Assembly (NCBI GenBank): GCA_963750015.1
Contig: CAVVPU010000127.1
Location: 31,346 to 95,345, forward strand
Direction: 5' to 3'
DNA from: CAVVNC01 sp963750015
Lineage (GTDB): Bacteria; Desulfobacterota; Syntrophorhabdia; Syntrophorhabdales; WCHB1-27
DNA length: 64,000 nucleotides
Shown: positions 61,385-64,000 of the stretch, piece by piece
How the letters are laid out: each line of letters begins with the position of its first letter
Position numbering within the stretch: position 1 is the stretch's first letter
Notes under the pieces: model-generated
The model's input: only the letters and a program-made list of their open reading frames with translations
The model's database searches: none
What the model was told of the DNA's origin: nothing
Position numbers and translations under genes: made by a program

Positions 61385-62253
61385 CTACCATGTCGACTTG
61401 AGGAGTCCCGTCGGCTTGAAGGTGACACGACGATGATCGCTGCGTAGGGGAAGATAATGCTGAACTGGGGCCAGGCAAGGATACCTGTGGCCTGGGTGAG
61501 GCCGAAGATGAGGGCCCCCACGGGGGTGCCCCAGATATTGCCCAGGCCCCCATCATCACGATGAGGAAGCCCTCCATGATGAGGGTCACATTCATGCCGA
61601 GGGTCACATCACGATAGGTGCCACGAGGGCGCCGCCGAGACCGGCGAGGAAACAGCCGACTACGAAGGTCGTCGCGAAGATCCACCTCACGTTGATCCCC
61701 TGCCCCACCATCACCGGTCGACTGCGGCAGCCCTCGATATCTTCCGATGGTGGTTCTGTTGGTGAGGAGCCACAGAAGGATGGCGATGATGGGTCCGATG
61801 ACGAGGAGGAAGAGGTTGTAGATGGGAAAGGGGAACCCATGATCGGCACCGAGCCCTGGAAGATGGGGGGCATGGGGACTGTCCGGTAGTGGCGCCCCAG
61901 ACGAGCTTCACGAGATCGGCAAAGACGAGTGAGAAGGCAAAGGTGAGGAGAAGGAGCACGAGGTGCTCACGCTCGTAGAGGAACTGGAAGATGGGCGGCT
62001 CGGCGACGAGGCTTATCAAGCCAACCCCGAGGGGAGCGATGAGCAGGGCCATCCAGAAGCCGAGGTTTCCACCGAAGAGGTTGGAGACGGTGAAGGCGAG
62101 GAAGGCCCGATCATATAGAGGGAGCCGTGGGCCACGTTCGGGATGCGCAGCACACCCAGGATGAGGGTGAGGCCTGAGGCCACGATAAAGAGGATGACCG
62201 TCCGGCTCAAGCCGACGAGGATCTGGATAAGAAACCGGCCGAGCAGATGGCAT
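61385..62253 (-). pseudogene. livH: Branched-chain amino-acid permease LivH, broken by several frameshifts
   Basis: Pieces of one LivH are spread over all three minus frames. They include LFIVASGLTLILGVLRIPNV (about 62195-62135), FLYEREHLVLLLLTFAFSLV (about 61985-61925), GINVRWIFATTFVVGCFLAG (about 61700-61640), GALIFGLTQATGILAWPQFS (about 61515-61460) and, after a last shift, FKPTGLLKSTW ending at 61385. At least five frame changes are needed to join them. The order and completeness of the pieces show the whole gene is present. Sequencing or assembly error is as likely as true decay, because the damage is spread evenly and no segment is missing. Confidence 0.8.
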
Positions 62254-62271
62254 TATAAAATGCACTGAAGT

Positions 62272-62340
62272 CCTCCATCCAGGCTTGCCCTCGCGAACCA
62301 TCGCCAACGGCGAGCGCGTGGTCCGCGATAGGTTCTTGTC
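62272..62340. repeat. Diverged partial copy of the 132-bp hairpin repeat
   Basis: Matches about 2329-2397, with roughly one change in eight bases. It keeps the compound hairpin (outer arms TCGCGAACCA/TGGTCCGCGA). It lies between livK and livH of the second liv operon, as the first copies lie before livK of the first operon. Confidence 0.75.
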
Positions 62341-62356
62341 TTTTTCTCTCTATGAC

Positions 62357-63569
62357 TTATATTGCTGCCCTGAGCTTCTGGACATCCTCGCAGGTCGGCG
62401 CCCCATCCTTCGGGGAGACCATCTGGATGTCGGTGCCGACCAGGAAATCCTTGTATTCGGGAACCTTCTTCGTAATGCCTGCGAGGTGGGAAGAAGGAGC
62501 TGATGGTCACAGGCGCGCGGCTCGAGCCTGCCGTCGGCGCTCTTTCGATCACCATGCCCTCGAGGGCATCGATGAACTTCTCACGGTCGAACTTCGGGCC
62601 GATCTTCTCCAAGGCTTTGACCACGAACTGGGCTGCCGTGTAGCCGAAGAAGGAGGGCTGGGTGGGAACTGTTATAGAGCTTGTAGTACTCGGCGACGAA
62701 GGCCTTGTTCTCCGGGGTCTGGGGATAGTTGAACAGATAGTGGCAGGTGCCGTAGACTCCTTCGGGTCCTTCCATGCCGTTGGCCTGGAGGATGGTGAGG
62801 TCGATTGCCGTATGCTGATAGAGGGCGATTGCCTTGGCAAGGCCGGTGGCCTTGGCGGCCTTCTGGAAGCCGATGACGCTCGCGCCCGAGTTGCCGAGGA
62901 TCAAAGTCAGGCTTTGCCGCCATGATCTGGGTGATGTAGGGGCCGAAGTCGGTCTCTCCACCTTCCACCAGGACTGGCCGAGGAGCTGGACCTTGGGGTT
63001 GGCAGCCTTCAGATACTTCCAGGTGGACTCGGTGATCGCGTGGCCGTACTCCATGTCGTCGCCCGCGATCCAGTACTTGATGAAGGGCTTCTTGGCGAGG
63101 ATGCGGCCCATGGCTTTGCCTGCCATGGTGGTGTTCTCATCGACGGAGAAGACATAGCGGTGGCCTGCGGCCCCGGTGCTCTTCTCGCTCTTTGCGCCGG
63201 TATTGATGAAGGGGATCTTTCCTTCTTCGCGAAATCGGAGACGGCAAGGGTGGCGGCACTGCTGATCGTGCCCAGGAGGATGTCGACGTTCTCCTTCATG
63301 AGAGCTCTTTGGCCATGGAGAGGGCGATGTCAGGCTGGAACTTGTCGTCCCTCGTGACGTACTCCACCTTCTTGCCGTTGACCCCTCCCTTGGCATTGAC
63401 CGCATCCATGTACATCTTGAACCCGTTGAGGTTGTCGGCGCACATGGCAGCGCGCCTCCGGTGTAGGAGTCGACGATGCCTATCTTGACGGCATGGGCGG
63501 GTGTTGACAGAGATGCACAGAGAGGATTACCGTACAGACGATAAGAGAAAGGCTGAGCAAACGTTTCAT
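62357..63569 (-). pseudogene. livK: Branched-chain amino-acid binding protein LivK, broken by several frameshifts
   Basis: The start is well defined: ATG 63569 behind a perfect AGGAGG, with the signal peptide MKRLLSLSLIVCTVILS. The frame is then lost before AVKIGIVDSYTG. Later pieces in different frames are GKIPFINTGAKSEKSTG, YVFSVDENTTMAGKAMGRIL, GNSGASVIGFQKAAKATGLA, YGYTAAQFVVKALEKIGPKF and, at the end, GTDIQMVSPKDGAPTCEDVQ before the stop at 62357. Total length fits a binding protein of about 400 residues. At least five indels are required. As for livH, error or decay cannot be told apart from one sequence. Confidence 0.8.
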
Positions 63570-63694
63570 GAAAACTCCTCCTTTTCGAGATGAGAGAGGT
63601 TACCCTGTCCCGGGGCCCCTGGAAATCAGAGAAACTCGATTTCTCTGGAAAAATCTTGATAAAGCCTTCGCCGGTAAACCGGGAGGGTCTACTG

Positions 63695-64000
63695 GAGAGA
63701 GTGATCCCCTGCTGAATCGCGAATTCACCAGGCCGGGAAGACCGCTGATGCCGAGCTTCTGCATGAGGTGAGATCGATAGTCTCTACGGTCTTGGGGGAA
63801 AGGAAGAGAAGCTCGGCGATACTGCTGTTTGTCTTGCCTTCGACCAGAAGCTGGAGGATCTCTCTTTCCCTGGCGCTTAGACTCCAGGGGGTCGGCTTCC
63901 TCCCTTATGCGTCACCTTTGATATAGTCGGTCACGATGGCCTCCATTCTACTCGGAGGAGATCTTGCCGCCGTGGACCGTGCGAATCGCCTTGATGATAT
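63695..64000 (-). pseudogene. LuxR/NarL-type response regulator, C-terminal part, frameshifted and cut by the window edge
   Basis: The minus strand contains AIRTVHGGKISSE at the right edge, MEAIVTDYIKGD next, then SAREREILQLLVEGKTNSSI and AELLFLSPKTVET, and after another shift YRSHLMQKLGIS. Together these are the linker and helix-turn-helix of a NarL/FixJ response regulator. Three or more frame changes occur in 300 bp. The receiver domain would lie beyond the window. It would be transcribed toward livK, so it could have regulated that operon. The 3' end is uncertain. Confidence 0.7.

Noticed and set aside
1..64000. rRNA, tRNA, riboswitches, insertion sequences, prophage genes
   Set aside because: None were recognised by reading; no transposase, integrase or phage structural protein was found among the open frames.

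Overview
The window reads as chromosome of an anaerobic, moderately GC-rich Gram-negative bacterium. A Desulfobacterota-type (former Deltaproteobacteria) syntroph is the best guess. The evidence is two branched-chain amino-acid (Liv) ABC transporters, a ferredoxin/NAD-linked 2-oxoacid oxidoreductase, a CxxD-type ferredoxin, a UGA-containing (selenocysteine) glutaredoxin and several RND efflux pumps. This placement is inference; no rRNA or tRNA gene was seen.

Layout. 0-2.2 kb: minus-strand liv operon (livK, livH, start of livM). 2.2-2.7 kb: hairpin-forming repeats. 2.9-4.1 kb: selenocysteine glutaredoxin plus a thioredoxin-reductase/AhpF-like flavoprotein. 4.6-11.2 kb: 2-oxoacid:acceptor oxidoreductase (gamma, a GltD-ferredoxin fusion, alpha, beta), a GntR/FCD regulator and a LarA-family protein. 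11.7-20.7 kb: MdtABC-like tripartite RND pump with its outer-membrane factor; the mdtC-like gene carries one frameshift. 20.9-27 kb: glycine-zipper lipoprotein, iron-sulfur flavoprotein-like protein and a second RND pump with adaptor on the minus strand. 27-36 kb: NudC, a cytochrome b5-like/DUF2231 fusion, an M16 protease pair, ferredoxin, YtxH and DUF948-like envelope proteins, a metallo-beta-lactamase-fold hydrolase, an M50 protease and a Crp/Fnr regulator. 36-45.5 kb: aminotransferase, HrpB helicase, AI-2E, YihY and DedA membrane proteins, an esterase and an HDOD protein. 45.7-51.4 kb: a FapA-type protein, small secreted or unknown proteins, a DUF433/DUF5615 toxin-antitoxin pair and DinB, interspersed with copies of a short dispersed repeat.

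The most unusual stretch is 51.5-57.9 kb. It is a tightly packed, visibly AT-richer six-gene operon: two membrane proteins, a FAD-dependent oxidoreductase, an HD phosphohydrolase of the dGTPase/SAMHD1 type, an amino-DNA methyltransferase and a membrane-anchored dCTP-deaminase-fold protein that lacks the family's catalytic residues. It lies between a dispersed repeat and a LOG-family nucleotide hydrolase followed by a 140-bp palindrome. It is a good candidate for an undescribed anti-phage or DNA-modification system built on nucleotide metabolism.

The last 5 kb holds a second liv operon (livK-H-M-G-F, minus strand). Its livG, livH and livK, and a LuxR-type regulator at the window edge, are broken by many frameshifts, while livM and livF are intact. 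Both liv loci carry copies of the same hairpin repeat.
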